Notes: generated by a model from the letters alone, not told the origin. A stretch of DNA of 64,000 bases from Pseudomonas sp. BN102 (GCF_029871245.1 NZ_SSON01000077.1:62001-126000); one strand, 5' to 3'; numbered from the stretch's first letter, positions 1 through 8,828 are shown. Program-made: numbers and translations.

Positions 1-74
1 TTGCCAGCGACGCTGAGACTGCGGCTGACGCCGTCGGCAAAGTTGAAGGTGACTTGATGCAGGATGTCGTTCAT
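1..74 (-). CDS. Ring-hydroxylating oxygenase ferredoxin reductase, N-terminal fragment
   Basis: Only the first 24 codons are inside the window; the gene runs off the left edge. The start ATG is at 74-72, and the product begins MNDILHQVTFNFADGVSRSL. The TFNFADGVSR segment resembles the start of BenC/AntC-type reductases, which open with a plant-type [2Fe-2S] domain followed by FAD and NAD domains and pass electrons to a Rieske oxygenase. That fits the Rieske oxygenase at 2884-4218, which has no electron-transfer partner elsewhere in the window. It has its own promoter at 139-200 of the same type as the other island operons. The call rests on 24 residues and is therefore moderate; another 2Fe-2S protein is possible. 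Confidence 0.55.
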   Translation of the reverse strand, partial: MNDILHQVTFNFADGVSRSLSVAG

Positions 75-138
75 GAAAGTTGGCTCCGTACAGGCGTCGA
101 ATCCCAGCGGACCTGCCGGCTGGGCTGAACATGGCCCG

Positions 139-200
139 ATCTTAGGAATCCCCTCCCCCAGCCGCGCTCCCATGGCGGTGGGGCTTATCCCGGGAGCGCA
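139..200 (-). promoter_or_regulatory. XylS/AraC-type promoter P1 (reductase)
   Basis: Minus-strand elements: distal box TGCGCTCCCGGGATA at 200-186, 5-bp spacer, proximal box CACCGCCATGGGAGC at 180-166, exactly 21 bp, then a -10-like TAAGAT at 144-139 preceded by TTCC. The start codon of the downstream gene lies at 74, giving a leader of roughly 55-60 nt. The same layout recurs at three other minus-strand transcription units in this island. Confidence 0.72.
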
Positions 201-527
201 TATTCCTCAGGCAATCCGTGAGGCCTCCCCCAAAGGTTGTATGCGGAATTGTGGGGAAAGCGTGTTCGCACTGGGTTGGCAAGTTTGTGTGAGGGTCTTT
301 TCCTGGCTCCGCGCTGCCAGACGCTTCCCTCTCCCCCGGCCCCTCTCCCTGAAGAGGAGAGGGGTGACTCGCGCCGGCAACGGCCAAGCCATCCTGAAGC
401 CCAAACCAGCCTGAAAGTAAGAAAGGACGCTCGGCTTGGGCTCCAGTTCGTAGGATGGGTCGGGCGGCGTTCCGCGAGCGGAGCGAAACCCATGCGGCCT
501 GAGCCTCTGAGCCGCCGGCGGACGCGC

Positions 528-557
528 AAAAAAAAAGCCCGCACCAGAGGTACGGGC
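528..557 (-). terminator. Rho-independent terminator of the amidase operon
   Basis: On the minus strand a 9-bp stem GCCCGTACC / GGTGCGGGC with a TCT loop is followed by nine T residues (A-run at 528-536 on the plus strand). It sits 18 bp after the amidase stop codon and ends the Rieske-hydrolase-amidase operon, so the left-edge reductase needs its own promoter. Confidence 0.9.
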
Positions 558-574
558 AATCCAAAGGAGCTGAC

Positions 575-1972
575 TCAAAGTCCGGGCGGATGCAGGCGGT
601 GCCAGTCAGTGACCTTCTGCAACGCCATTCCTGCGCGGCAAAGCAGCGCTTCGGCGCCCTTGCCGGCGATGAACTGGCAGCCGATCGGCAGTCCCTCCCC
701 GGTCAGCCCGCAGGGCAGGCTGATGCAGGGATGCCCGCTGACGTTGAATGGCGCGGTGAACTGGATCAGCATCCGATTGGCTTCCGGATCGCCGGCCAGG
801 CTGGCGAGCTGTCCATGGGTGGGCGCCGCATAGGGCTGCACCGGTGCGAGCAGGAGATCGACCTCGCCGAGCACGCTTTCCAGCGCCCCGGTGAACCGCT
901 GAGCCTCCAGCAGCACACGCTGGTAGTCCATCGCGGATAACTCCCGCCCGCCCTCGATCAGTCGGCTCAGCGCCGGGCCGTATTCAGCCGCGTGCCGCGA
1001 GTAGGTGTCGGCGTGCGCCACGGCGGTCTGCACGCCACAGTGCAATTCCCAGTTGCCGCTCACCGCGCGGGTGTCCGGCATCCGAATGCGCACCAGGCTG
1101 CCGCCACCGTCGAGGATGATCGCCATGACGGTGTCCAGCGCACGCCGGATCAGCGGGTCCACGCCCTGGCTGATCCACTCTTCGTCTATGCCCACCCGCA
1201 GGCCACGGAACGACTCTTCGATCCCCGGCACTTCGAGACAGACGCTGGGCAACGAGGTGGGGTCCTTCGGATCGTGACCGGCGATGGTCGACAGCAGGAA
1301 CAGGGCATCACGGGCGCTGCGGGTGATCGGCCCGATGTGATCGAGGCTGGCGGCCAGCTCGAAGCAGCCGTGGCGGCTGACCCGCCCCCAGGTCGGTTTG
1401 AGGCCTGTCAGGCCGTTGGCGGTGGCGGGGAAACGGATCGAACCGCCGGTGTCGCTGCCCACCGAGGCATAGCTGAGGCCGGCAGCTACCGCCACACCGC
1501 TGCCGCTCGACGATGCGCCGGCCCAGTGCCCGGCTCCCCAGGGGTTGAGTGGATCGGGAATGCTCGGATGGTGGATCGCGAAGGCGCCTTCGGTCATCTG
1601 CAGCTTGCCGAGCATAACCGTGCCGGCCTCGCGCAGGCGGGCGACCACGGTGGCGTCCTCCGCGGGCAGGTAGTCACGATGGATCGGCATGCCGGCGGCG
1701 GTCGGGACATCGGACGTCCACAACAGGTCCTTCACCGCCAGCGGAATGCCGTGCAGCGGACTGCGGCAAACGCCTCGCGCGAGCTCCTGCTCGGCCTCGC
1801 GGGCCTGCGCCAGGGCCAGCTCGGGCGTGACCCGGGCATAGGCGTGCAACTGCGGATCGAGTTGTTCGATCCGCGCCAGCTGGGCCTGCGTCACTTCCAC
1901 CGGCGACAGCTTGCGACTGCGGATCAGCTGCGACAGCTCGCAGAGTTCCAGGTAATGCAACGCACTACTCAT
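575..1972 (-). CDS. Amidase signature family hydrolase
   Basis: A 465-residue amidase-signature (AS) enzyme that should hydrolyse a carboxamide or related C-N bond in the cytoplasm. The Ser-cisSer-Lys triad is visible as Lys81 (PLAVKD), Ser155 (GASSSGSG) and Ser178 (GSDTGGSIR); the glycine-rich AS core is complete and the length is usual. The start ATG overlaps the stop of the upstream hydrolase in an ATGA junction, so the two are translationally coupled, and a strong terminator follows. It is the third gene of the Rieske-hydrolase-amidase operon controlled by promoter P2. An amidase here suggests that the substrate or an intermediate is an aromatic amide or N-heterocycle-derived amide, but AS enzymes vary widely in substrate and this is inference. 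Confidence 0.9.
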   Translation of the reverse strand: MSSALHYLELCELSQLIRSRKLSPVEVTQAQLARIEQLDPQLHAYARVTPELALAQAREAEQELARGVCRSPLHGIPLAVKDLLWTSDVPTAAGMPIHRDYLPAEDATVVARLREAGTVMLGKLQMTEGAFAIHHPSIPDPLNPWGAGHWAGASSSGSGVAVAAGLSYASVGSDTGGSIRFPATANGLTGLKPTWGRVSRHGCFELAASLDHIGPITRSARDALFLLSTIAGHDPKDPTSLPSVCLEVPGIEESFRGLRVGIDEEWISQGVDPLIRRALDTVMAIILDGGGSLVRIRMPDTRAVSGNWELHCGVQTAVAHADTYSRHAAEYGPALSRLIEGGRELSAMDYQRVLLEAQRFTGALESVLGEVDLLLAPVQPYAAPTHGQLASLAGDPEANRMLIQFTAPFNVSGHPCISLPCGLTGEGLPIGCQFIAGKGAEALLCRAGMALQKVTDWHRLHPPGL

Positions 1973-2832
1973 GCATAGCCTCCAAGAAAGGTCAGGGCGA
2001 CGCCGTTGAACTCCTCCGGGCGCTCGCTCTGCAGGTGGTGGGCGGCATTGCCCAGGATGTGCAGGCGGGCATCGGCGAACTGATTGACCATCAGCATCGG
2101 CACGTCGATGCCGCCGAACCAGTCATGCAAGCCCCAGAGGATCAGGGTTGGCGCCACGACGCGGGCGAACTCGCCCATCAGGTTTTCCCATTCGCCAAAC
2201 GCTCCGGGCCGCCCGAGCAGTTCCCTATAGGCCGGATTGGCGCTGGCCTCGAAGCGCAGGCGTGCGGATTCCTCGTCGAGCGCGGTATCGTCATGCAGCT
2301 CGTAGCGTCGGATCAGCGCGCGCATCTTCTCCAGGGTCGGCCCCTCGCCGGCCAGGTAGTAGTCGCTCATCAACGTCGCGGCGTGCTTGCTGAACAGCGG
2401 CAGCGGCGCCAGCACGCCACGCGCCACCGGCTGCGAGCCGATCAGCAGCAGGCGTCCGACCCTGTCCGGGTGGTCGGCGGCGAAGCGGATCGCCACGCAG
2501 CCGCCGAACGACTGGTTGACCAGGTGCGCACGCCGGATGCCGAGAGCATCCATGAAGCCCAGCAGCTTGCGCGCATGCCAGGCGAACACCGGCCCTTCGA
2601 CGGGCACCATGTCGGACAGGCCAAACTGGGGAAAGTCGAGAAAATAGCAGCGGAAGCGGGCGGCGAATGCCGCGGCGCTATGCCGGAAATTGCTCCACGC
2701 GGTGCTGCCGGGGCCGCCGCCGTGGGTGAAGATCACCGGCAGGTCGGCGTCGGGGCCGTCGACCTCCCGGTAGTGCAGCCGCACGCCCTCGACCGTGACA
2801 AAACGGCTGGGCGCATCGATGTGTTGGTCCAT
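1969..2832 (-). CDS. Alpha/beta hydrolase, meta-cleavage product hydrolase type
   Basis: A 287-residue alpha/beta-hydrolase. The oxyanion-hole region reads THGGGPGS (36-43), the nucleophile elbow NQSFGG puts the serine at 108, and the acid and base are likely Asp237 (LHDWFG) and His265 (NAAHH). The HGGGPGS type of motif is typical of C-C hydrolases that cleave ring-fission products (CarC, BphD, MhpC). It is the second such hydrolase in the island, next to MhpC at 19184-20041, and is only distantly similar to it. It lies 51 bp after the Rieske oxygenase and overlaps the amidase by 4 bp. Its partner could be the ring-fission product of the Rieske-derived diol, or an ester or lactone. No dedicated extradiol dioxygenase is present in this operon. 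Confidence 0.85.
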   Translation of the reverse strand: MDQHIDAPSRFVTVEGVRLHYREVDGPDADLPVIFTHGGGPGSTAWSNFRHSAAAFAARFRCYFLDFPQFGLSDMVPVEGPVFAWHARKLLGFMDALGIRRAHLVNQSFGGCVAIRFAADHPDRVGRLLLIGSQPVARGVLAPLPLFSKHAATLMSDYYLAGEGPTLEKMRALIRRYELHDDTALDEESARLRFEASANPAYRELLGRPGAFGEWENLMGEFARVVAPTLILWGLHDWFGGIDVPMLMVNQFADARLHILGNAAHHLQSERPEEFNGVALTFLGGYA

Positions 2833-2883
2833 CGCGGAATCCTCGCAGGGCGACCCGGCGCATGTGGCGCCGGGCCTGGCCGG

Positions 2884-4218
2884 TTACTCCTCGATCTGCT
2901 TGGTCTTGTAACCAGGCCGCTCGCCGTCTGCGGTCTGCTTGAAGATCAGGCTGCTGGTCTTCACGGCGCCGGCCACGCCACGACCGGGCTTGGCAATGCC
3001 GCGATTCCAGCGCGAGGCCAGCTTGCGCCAGGTGATCGGCGAGATGTCGGTCGCCACCAGCTGCTCGTCGTCCCAGCCGGTGCCGTCGCTGTAGAAGTTC
3101 TGCATCGCCTCGCGGGCGTAGATGTCGCAGTCATTGAAGCCATGCAGGCACAGTGGCTTGTAGACGTGCTCGTAGCGATAGTGGTGCTTCGTGCGCTCTT
3201 CCTCGGTGTTGCAGACGCGCACGATGACCTCCCAGTACTCGTGCACATCGTCGGTGATCGGCACGTACCACTCGTACTGGGTCAGGTGCTCGCCCGGCCA
3301 GTTCTCCACCATCAGCACGCCCGGCAGGACGACGGAGGTCCGGTAGGGACGGCCATTGACCCCCTCGACCTTCAGCCCCAGTTCCTCGTTCTCCAGCACC
3401 GGCGCCCACTTGTCGGTGAACAGCCACTGCATCAGGCCCTTGGGACCGTTGTCATCCTCCACCGCCTGGATGCAATCGTCGCTGGTGGGCAGCAGGCCGA
3501 GGGGCAGCACCCAGTCCATGGCATGGACGATGGTGTTGTCCTTGTGCACCAGGATGTGCGCATTGTCGAAGCCGTTCTCGCAGGCGATGCGCCAGTTGCC
3601 GAAACCGGTGCGGTGCATGCCGAGCACCACGGCGTTTTCGTCGAGCACACTGGGCGATGCCGGCCACATCGGATGTGGGAACTGCTCGCTTTGCTCGGGG
3701 AAGCGGAACGGCAGGTCGTGGGCCAGCGGCGGTACATCCTCGTCCGGGAAGTCGTCCTCGCGGACGAAGACGAAGATCATGCCGTTGACCTCGTGCACCG
3801 GGTAGGTGGTGATCCCGGTGGTGCCGATCAGCTTGTCGTCCGGGTTGGCGACTATGGTCACCAGCTTGCCGCTCTCGAGGTCGAAGGTGAAACCGTGGTA
3901 CCAGCAGGAAATGGTGCTCTTGGTGAAGCAGGTCGGCTTCTCCGACAGGCGCACGCCACGGTGCAGGCACTGGTCCTTGAGGGCGAACACCTTGCCGTTG
4001 ACCCGGCGCAGGACGATGGGCACACCGCAGATCTGGATGCCCTGCACCTGGTCTTCGGCGAGTTCGTGGCTGAAGAGCCCTGGATACCAGTGGTTGATAA
4101 AGCCCCAGGCGGCGTCCTTGTAGGGCTGGTACTGGCTCTGGGTCTTGGCGTTGTTGACGCGGGAATCGCTGATGCCGGTGCTGACCTGGCGACGGCGAAT
4201 GATGGGCTGCTCGGACAT
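2884..4218 (-). CDS. Rieske non-heme iron oxygenase alpha subunit, CarAa family
   Basis: A 444-residue terminal oxygenase that should hydroxylate an aromatic ring using O2 and electrons from a ferredoxin/reductase. The Rieske ligands are Cys84-His86 (QCLHRG) and Cys105-His108 (CWYHG). The mononuclear iron ligands are His221, His225 (FDNAHILVHKD) and probably Asp365 (FNDCDIYARE), with the bridging Asp218. These spacings and the flanking motifs YKDAAWGF-NHWYP and YEWYVP match carbazole 1,9a-dioxygenase CarAa (a homotrimer without beta subunit) rather than benzoate or naphthalene enzymes. The start ATG at 4218 has GGGAGTG upstream. It is first in an operon with the hydrolase and amidase. Promoter P2 lies directly upstream. 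The true substrate is unknown; a CarAa-like fold fits angular or N-containing aromatics. Confidence 0.92.
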   Translation of the reverse strand: MSEQPIIRRRQVSTGISDSRVNNAKTQSQYQPYKDAAWGFINHWYPGLFSHELAEDQVQGIQICGVPIVLRRVNGKVFALKDQCLHRGVRLSEKPTCFTKSTISCWYHGFTFDLESGKLVTIVANPDDKLIGTTGITTYPVHEVNGMIFVFVREDDFPDEDVPPLAHDLPFRFPEQSEQFPHPMWPASPSVLDENAVVLGMHRTGFGNWRIACENGFDNAHILVHKDNTIVHAMDWVLPLGLLPTSDDCIQAVEDDNGPKGLMQWLFTDKWAPVLENEELGLKVEGVNGRPYRTSVVLPGVLMVENWPGEHLTQYEWYVPITDDVHEYWEVIVRVCNTEEERTKHHYRYEHVYKPLCLHGFNDCDIYAREAMQNFYSDGTGWDDEQLVATDISPITWRKLASRWNRGIAKPGRGVAGAVKTSSLIFKQTADGERPGYKTKQIEE

Positions 4219-4279
4219 GGGTTCACTCCCAATAAGGCTGACAGGACAATGGCGTCGCACTGCGGCACGCTTGCGAGTC

Positions 4280-4341
4280 ATCCTAGGAAGTGGCATCGGG
4301 GCTGACGCTCCCGGGACCGAGTGGTTTATCCCGGTAGCGCA
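4280..4341 (-). promoter_or_regulatory. XylS/AraC-type promoter P2 (Rieske operon)
   Basis: Minus strand: distal box TGCGCTACCGGGATA at 4341-4327, 5-bp spacer, proximal box CTCGGTCCCGGGAGC at 4321-4307, 21 bp, then TAGGAT at 4285-4280 preceded by TTCC. The Rieske start codon is at 4218, about 60 nt downstream. Same layout as P1, P3 and P4. Confidence 0.75.
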
Positions 4342-4380
4342 GAAAGTGCGCGGGGGGTGGACATCCCTGTCCGTGAGAAA

Positions 4381-5382
4381 TCAGCGGGCCAGCGTCTCGG
4401 AGGGGCTCTCGCCGAACCGGCGCTTGTAGTCCGTGGTGAAATGGCCGAGATGGTTGAAGCCCCAGCGGAAGGCCACCGCGGTGACCGTGGTGGAGCCTGG
4501 GCTCTGCCGCTGCAGCTCTTCCTGCACCTTGCGCAGCCGGACTTCCTTCAGGTACAGCATCGGCGAAGTATTGCGAAAGCGCCGGAAACCGGTGAACAGC
4601 GAGCGGCTGCTGACCCCGGCGTGCTCGGCCATCTCGACGATGGTGATCGGCTCGTGGGCGTGTTCCTCGATGAAGCGCTCGACCCGCTTGACGAAGGCCG
4701 GGGCGATGGATGCCTTCTCGTCTTCGAACAGTTCGGCGCTGTAAGTGTGCGGCTGGCAGGCGAGCAAGGTGTTGACCAGCATGCTTTCGTACTGCGCGCG
4801 CAGCAGCGGCGGCAGGTCCTCCTCCACCGAGAGGCAGTCGTAGATCCAGCCGACCATACGCATCCAGCTCTGCCCCCGGACCGTATCGAGGGGCATTTCC
4901 GGCTGGAACTCGATCGCCTTGCGCAAGGTGCGGCCGAGATGCTGCTGGCAGTGGCGCTCCAGCAGGCTGCGGTCGACGCGAATGATCAGCTTCTCGGTAC
5001 CTGAGCAGTGGTGGATCTTGAACGGCGAGTGCGCATTGAGAATCGAGCCGAGACGCGGTGTCGAATGCACCCGATGGTTGCCGTACTCGATCATTTCCTG
5101 GCCGCGGATCGGCATCTGGATCAGGGCGAAGGACTCCATCACGCCCGGCTCGATGGTGATGTCGCCACCGTAGCTCATCCTGCCGATACCGATACCGCCG
5201 AGACGGCGATAGTAGATGCGGGTATCCACAGCTCCCTTGGCATCCAGATTGCGCAGGCGGTTCGCGCAGAAGATGCGCTCCCCCCAGCGACGGGCTTCTT
5301 CCAGGTCCTGGGTATGACAAACCTCGAAACGGGAAAGGACGACCTCGGGGGGCGTCGCGGCTGAAAAAGCGAGATGTTCCAT
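4381..5382 (-). CDS. AraC/XylS-family transcriptional activator
   Basis: A 333-residue regulator with an N-terminal effector/dimerisation domain of the AraC-binding type (about residues 20-200) and a C-terminal pair of helix-turn-helix motifs (about 230-333; ITIVEMAEHAGVSSRSLF and AFRWGFNHLGHFTTDYKRRFGESP). The C-terminal signature matches the XylS/BenR/AntR group, which bind direct repeats of the TGCA-N6-GGNTA type and respond to aromatic acids. I chose the ATG at 5382 because GAGGAT precedes it; an upstream ATG at 5433 has no ribosome site. It lies between the Rieske and cupin operons and is the only regulator in the island, so it is the obvious candidate for binding P1-P4. No copy of the operator is seen upstream of the gene itself. 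Confidence 0.9.
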   Translation of the reverse strand: MEHLAFSAATPPEVVLSRFEVCHTQDLEEARRWGERIFCANRLRNLDAKGAVDTRIYYRRLGGIGIGRMSYGGDITIEPGVMESFALIQMPIRGQEMIEYGNHRVHSTPRLGSILNAHSPFKIHHCSGTEKLIIRVDRSLLERHCQQHLGRTLRKAIEFQPEMPLDTVRGQSWMRMVGWIYDCLSVEEDLPPLLRAQYESMLVNTLLACQPHTYSAELFEDEKASIAPAFVKRVERFIEEHAHEPITIVEMAEHAGVSSRSLFTGFRRFRNTSPMLYLKEVRLRKVQEELQRQSPGSTTVTAVAFRWGFNHLGHFTTDYKRRFGESPSETLAR

Positions 5383-5688
5383 AAGGCTAATCCTCTGCTC
5401 CAGATACGGTGGAACAGACTGTTGTCTGTGCAAGGCATGCGAGCCGATTTCTAGTTGTGAGGTTCGGCTCTGCTTTTTTTGCGCATCGGCAATGCGACAT
5501 CACCCGTGTTCTCCCTCTCGGTAACACTTGTGACGGCCCGACGCTGGCGCGTGAAAAGACGCAAGAAGCATGCCCCGGGCCTTGCCGGATCGACGGACGG
5601 CAGCCGGCCCGGCCGATTTCCGGGCACGGGCCATCCAACCCCGTCCCAGAGCCGGGACGCGGCTGGAAAACCCCGAGAGTTGCCCGGT
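5383..5688. other. Intergenic region upstream of the AraC-type regulator
   Basis: 306 bp between the cupin stop and the regulator start. No gene is supported. A T-rich tract (about 5474-5480) lies within it and no TATCC-N6-CGCA operator occurs, so the regulator seems to be expressed from an unrelated promoter. No convincing terminator for the cupin operon was found. Confidence 0.6.
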
Positions 5689-6237
5689 TCAGGCCGTCGG
5701 ATGGACCCGATCGGCACCAATCAGCACGAACAACAGGCGCGCCGGAGTGTTACCCGCGTTACGCCAGGCATGGCGTGTTCCCATCTGGACCACCAAGTCC
5801 CCACGCTGCAACAGGCTGGTGCGGCCATCATCGAGTTCGAGGGTGATCTCGCCGTCGAGCACCACGCCATAGTCGATGGTGTCGGTGCGATGGAAGCCCG
5901 GCGCATTGGCCTCGAAGCGCTCGCCGAGGCCGGGCAGGCGCTCGCACAGCTCCGCGGCGGCGGCCTGCGGGTCGAAGCCCGCGACCTCCTGGCTGGACGG
6001 CGGGAAGGTCACCAGCATGGCGCTGGTGCCACCTGGCCCGGGCACTACCGAAGCCAGCGGCATGGCCGGCGCGTCAGCGGCGTCGACTATCCGCGGGGCG
6101 GCACCGGTCTGCCAGACCACCGCAGCGGAAAAGCCGGGCGAATGAACGAAGGATTCGGTACCAGGCAACGGCCCGGTACTGACGATACGGGAACGGCCGG
6201 CACTGTCGTGGCCGGTGACGATGCGTTTGACGGACAT
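5689..6237 (-). CDS. Cupin-domain protein of the catabolic island
   Basis: A 182-residue single-cupin protein. The C-terminal half carries the barrel motifs (FHRTDTIDYGVVLDGEITLELDDG, shortened: HRTDT and VVLDGEI, about 120-140) followed by GDLVVQMGTRHAW (about 150-165), so two candidate metal-ligand histidines are kept. The ATG at 6237 was chosen because the cupin family begins close to MSVKRIV; the frame upstream is unrelated. It is the last gene of the six-gene operon from promoter P3, 68 bp after the dehydrogenase. Cupins of this type occur in aromatic degradation clusters as isomerases, oxygenases or small-molecule binders; its reaction cannot be read from sequence. Confidence 0.82.
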   Translation of the reverse strand: MSVKRIVTGHDSAGRSRIVSTGPLPGTESFVHSPGFSAAVVWQTGAAPRIVDAADAPAMPLASVVPGPGGTSAMLVTFPPSSQEVAGFDPQAAAAELCERLPGLGERFEANAPGFHRTDTIDYGVVLDGEITLELDDGRTSLLQRGDLVVQMGTRHAWRNAGNTPARLLFVLIGADRVHPTA

Positions 6238-6305
6238 GCGGGAGCCTCCGGGCAGACACCGGCAACGCGTCGGCAAGCCGCTCGACGCGCCGCTGGCGAC
6301 AGGTC

Positions 6306-7412
6306 TCAGGAATGGACGATGTGGAAGTTGACGAAGCCGCTGGCCTGGGACTGGATGTCCTCGAGTGCCTCATTGAGCCGCTCCAGCGGATAGGCACGCT
6401 CCTCCAGCCAGGACAGGTCCAGGATGCCGGCCTCGATCATCCGCGCCATCTCCTCGCCCTCCGTGGTGGTGAACCAGAGTGAGCCGATGTACTGCCACTG
6501 GGCACACATGAACGGGTGTGGATCGATCGGAATAGGGCCGGCCACACCGCCGATCTGCACGATGCGGCCACCACGGGCGACCGCCTGCAGGGCATCGACG
6601 GACAACGCCGCGGGCGCTTTCGCGCCAAGGGTGTCGAGCATCGCGTCGACCCCCTCCGGGCAGTGCTCGCGCACTTGCTCGGAAACCGGACGGTCGCCGA
6701 TCGGCAGGCCGATAACCCGTTGCGGCGCGAGCGTCTCCAGGCGTTCCAGGGCGCCACGGTCACGGGCCGCCACCAGAACCTTGGCGGCGCCGAAAGCCAG
6801 CGCCAGCAGCGTCGCACCAACGCCCAGGGTTCCCGAAGCGCCCAGGATCAAAATGCTTTGGCCTGGACGCAGCGCCGACTTGCGGATCGCCGAGTAAGCG
6901 GTGCCCAGATAGCCGAGACGCGTCGCCTGGGCACTGCTGAGATTGGCCGGCAGGCGCACCAGGTTGTTGGCCGGCGCGGTCATGTATTGCGCGTAGCCGG
7001 CATGGGGATACTGGCTGAACACCTCCTGCGAACCCGGGCCGAAGCCGAAGTAGCCGAGGAAGGTGTAGGCGTCGCAGCGCGGCGCTTCGCCCTGCTTGCA
7101 GAACCGGCACTGGCCGCAACCCACGCCGGGATTGACGTAGACCCGGTCGCCCGGCGCGAAGCCACGGACCCTGGCACCAACCGCAGCGACAGTGCCGGCG
7201 CTGTCCAGGCCGAAGATCGCCGGCAGTTTCGGCAGCGGCAGGAAGGGATACCACTCGGGGAAGTGGGTGGTGACGTTCTTCAGGTTGGGAATGATCCCGC
7301 TGGATTCGACCTTGACCAGCACATCATGGTCGCCGGGAACCGGCACGGGGACTTCGTCAACGGTGAAGCGGCCGCCGATCTCGTGCAGGCGCGCGGCTTT
7401 CATGTTGGACAT
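6306..7412 (-). CDS. Zinc-type medium-chain dehydrogenase lacking the catalytic zinc ligands
   Basis: A 368-residue medium-chain dehydrogenase/reductase with a GroES-like N-domain and an NAD(P) Rossmann fold (LILGASGTLGVGA, about 175-187). The structural zinc lobe is intact, with four cysteines in the segment GCGQCRFCKQGEAPRC (about 98-113). In contrast, the usual catalytic cysteine motif (GxCHxD) is replaced by SSGIIPNL (about 36-43) and the usual GHE is GLDSAG (about 69-74), so a catalytic zinc is unlikely. The start at 7412 has AAGGAG at the right distance. It is the fifth gene of the P3 operon, 129 bp after DUF1329. It may be a zinc-independent reductase acting on an enone or aldehyde intermediate rather than a classical alcohol dehydrogenase. 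Confidence 0.85.
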   Translation of the reverse strand: MSNMKAARLHEIGGRFTVDEVPVPVPGDHDVLVKVESSGIIPNLKNVTTHFPEWYPFLPLPKLPAIFGLDSAGTVAAVGARVRGFAPGDRVYVNPGVGCGQCRFCKQGEAPRCDAYTFLGYFGFGPGSQEVFSQYPHAGYAQYMTAPANNLVRLPANLSSAQATRLGYLGTAYSAIRKSALRPGQSILILGASGTLGVGATLLALAFGAAKVLVAARDRGALERLETLAPQRVIGLPIGDRPVSEQVREHCPEGVDAMLDTLGAKAPAALSVDALQAVARGGRIVQIGGVAGPIPIDPHPFMCAQWQYIGSLWFTTTEGEEMARMIEAGILDLSWLEERAYPLERLNEALEDIQSQASGFVNFHIVHS

Positions 7413-7541
7413 TGCAACGCTCCTTGGGCCATGACCGGTGCAGGCCCACCGTGTCTGGCCGATTCGTCTTGTTGTAGCCGGGGCGCGATGCCCCGGCGGA
7501 TGCTTGCCAGACCCCGCCTCACCGACGGGGCGCGCTGGTCC

Positions 7542-8807
7542 TCAGCGGCCGGCCTTCTGCAGGGCCTGCAGGGAGAAATCGCTGGCCTTGGCGTCGAAGT
7601 TGGTCTTCCAGGTGCTGCTGTCGATCAGCGACACCGTCGCGTGGTTGCGCTGGAAGTCGATCACCGCGCTGCCCGCCGTACGCATGTCGCCGCCTTGCGG
7701 GTTGTAGTAGGTGTGCCACTCCATGAACTTCCAGAACTCGCCTTTGCGGTTGTACGCCTCGACGTAGTGGATGCGCGGATAGCGGGTTTCCACGTAGAGC
7801 ACCTTCTTGCTGTAGGGGTGGGTCGCCGGGGTGATGGCTTCCACCACGTAGACCTCACGGGGCTCGTAGCGGTCGTTGTTGATGTTCCAGTACGGCGGCT
7901 GGTTTTCCATCGCCGGGTACTTCTCCTCGAAGCTCGCCCCCTTGGTGTTCCAGAGGTCCGACTTGGCGTTGGCCGCCGCCAGTACCCAGCGCTTGCCGAC
8001 CAGCTTGTACTCCGGATACCAGCAGGGCCGGGCATTGAAGCCTTCGAGATCGTCCTGCAGCTGGTCGGAGGAACCGACCGGGTCCATCCAGGCCCCGCCG
8101 GACAACCGGCGTACCCGGCGTACAGCAGGGACGTAGGCCCACACGTCGTTGACCTTCTCGGCGTCGTACATGACGGTGTAGGTGCCGAGCCCTTTCATGT
8201 CGGACGGCGACTTGAAATACAGCAGTTGGCGGCCACGCTCACTGCCGTCGCCTTCCACCGCGCTGTCGCCGGTCAGGCGGCCCTTCATCGTGTAGCGGGT
8301 GAACTCGGCTACGGGCTCGGCGTGGACACCGCGCTTGCCGTCGATCAGCACCTGGGTGAAGTTGGGCACCTGGGACACGTCGCCCACCAGTTGGCCGAGG
8401 TGGAAGTTCCAGACGATCTTCTCCGCGGCCTGCGGGTCCTTCTCGTCGATGTTCGGGAACGGCGCGCCGGCCCCCCAGCCTTCGATGCGGCAGGCTTCCT
8501 TGTTGATCGAGGTCTTGCCCTCGTTGGCCTGGGAGGCCTTGACCCAGCGCGGGTCCAGCGTGACCTGCTGGGACTTGGCCAGCGGCAGCTTCCAGCCGCT
8601 GTTGCGGATACGCCATTCCATCTTCTCGGTCAGCAGGCTGGCGATGCTGTGCCCCTCGAAGGTGTCGTTCCTGATCTTGTCGATGTTGTCCGCGGAAATA
8701 ACGGTGCCGGCTGGCAGTTCTGCCGCGAATGCCGGGAACGAGACGCTGCAGGCGGCAATGAGGCTGGCGGCCAGGGTGAGCCGCGGGGCGAAACGGGATG
8801 CGCTCAT
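7542..8807 (-). CDS. DUF1329 periplasmic/outer-membrane protein
   Basis: A 421-residue DUF1329 protein with a signal peptide (residues 1-28, cleavage after FPAFA). The body contains conserved aromatic-rich blocks such as NARPCWYPEYKLVGKRW and YPRIHYVEAYNRKGEFW. The family has a LolA/LolB-like fold by current opinion, suggesting binding of a hydrophobic molecule. It is 21 bp after the DUF1302 gene; the two families nearly always occur together with an MMPL-type RND protein. A role in moving a hydrophobic substrate or lipid across the envelope is inference. The start has GGAGACC upstream. Confidence 0.92.
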   Translation of the reverse strand: MSASRFAPRLTLAASLIAACSVSFPAFAAELPAGTVISADNIDKIRNDTFEGHSIASLLTEKMEWRIRNSGWKLPLAKSQQVTLDPRWVKASQANEGKTSINKEACRIEGWGAGAPFPNIDEKDPQAAEKIVWNFHLGQLVGDVSQVPNFTQVLIDGKRGVHAEPVAEFTRYTMKGRLTGDSAVEGDGSERGRQLLYFKSPSDMKGLGTYTVMYDAEKVNDVWAYVPAVRRVRRLSGGAWMDPVGSSDQLQDDLEGFNARPCWYPEYKLVGKRWVLAAANAKSDLWNTKGASFEEKYPAMENQPPYWNINNDRYEPREVYVVEAITPATHPYSKKVLYVETRYPRIHYVEAYNRKGEFWKFMEWHTYYNPQGGDMRTAGSAVIDFQRNHATVSLIDSSTWKTNFDAKASDFSLQALQKAGR

Positions 8808-8828
8808 GGTGAGGTCTCCGGTTGGGGG

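Larger units (their letters stand above)
75..574. other. Intergenic region with promoter, repeat and terminator
   Basis: No credible gene is seen here. From left to right it holds the minus-strand promoter for the reductase (139-200), a C-rich stretch with the CTCTCCC-type repeat common in Pseudomonas intergenic DNA (about 325-370), an imperfect inverted element built on GGATGGGT and AAACCCATGC (449-496), and the terminator of the amidase operon (528-557). Confidence 0.7.

Noticed and set aside
5383-5688. Autoregulatory XylS-type operator upstream of the AraC-type gene
   Set aside because: No TATCC-N6-CGCA or close variant occurs in this gap on either strand.
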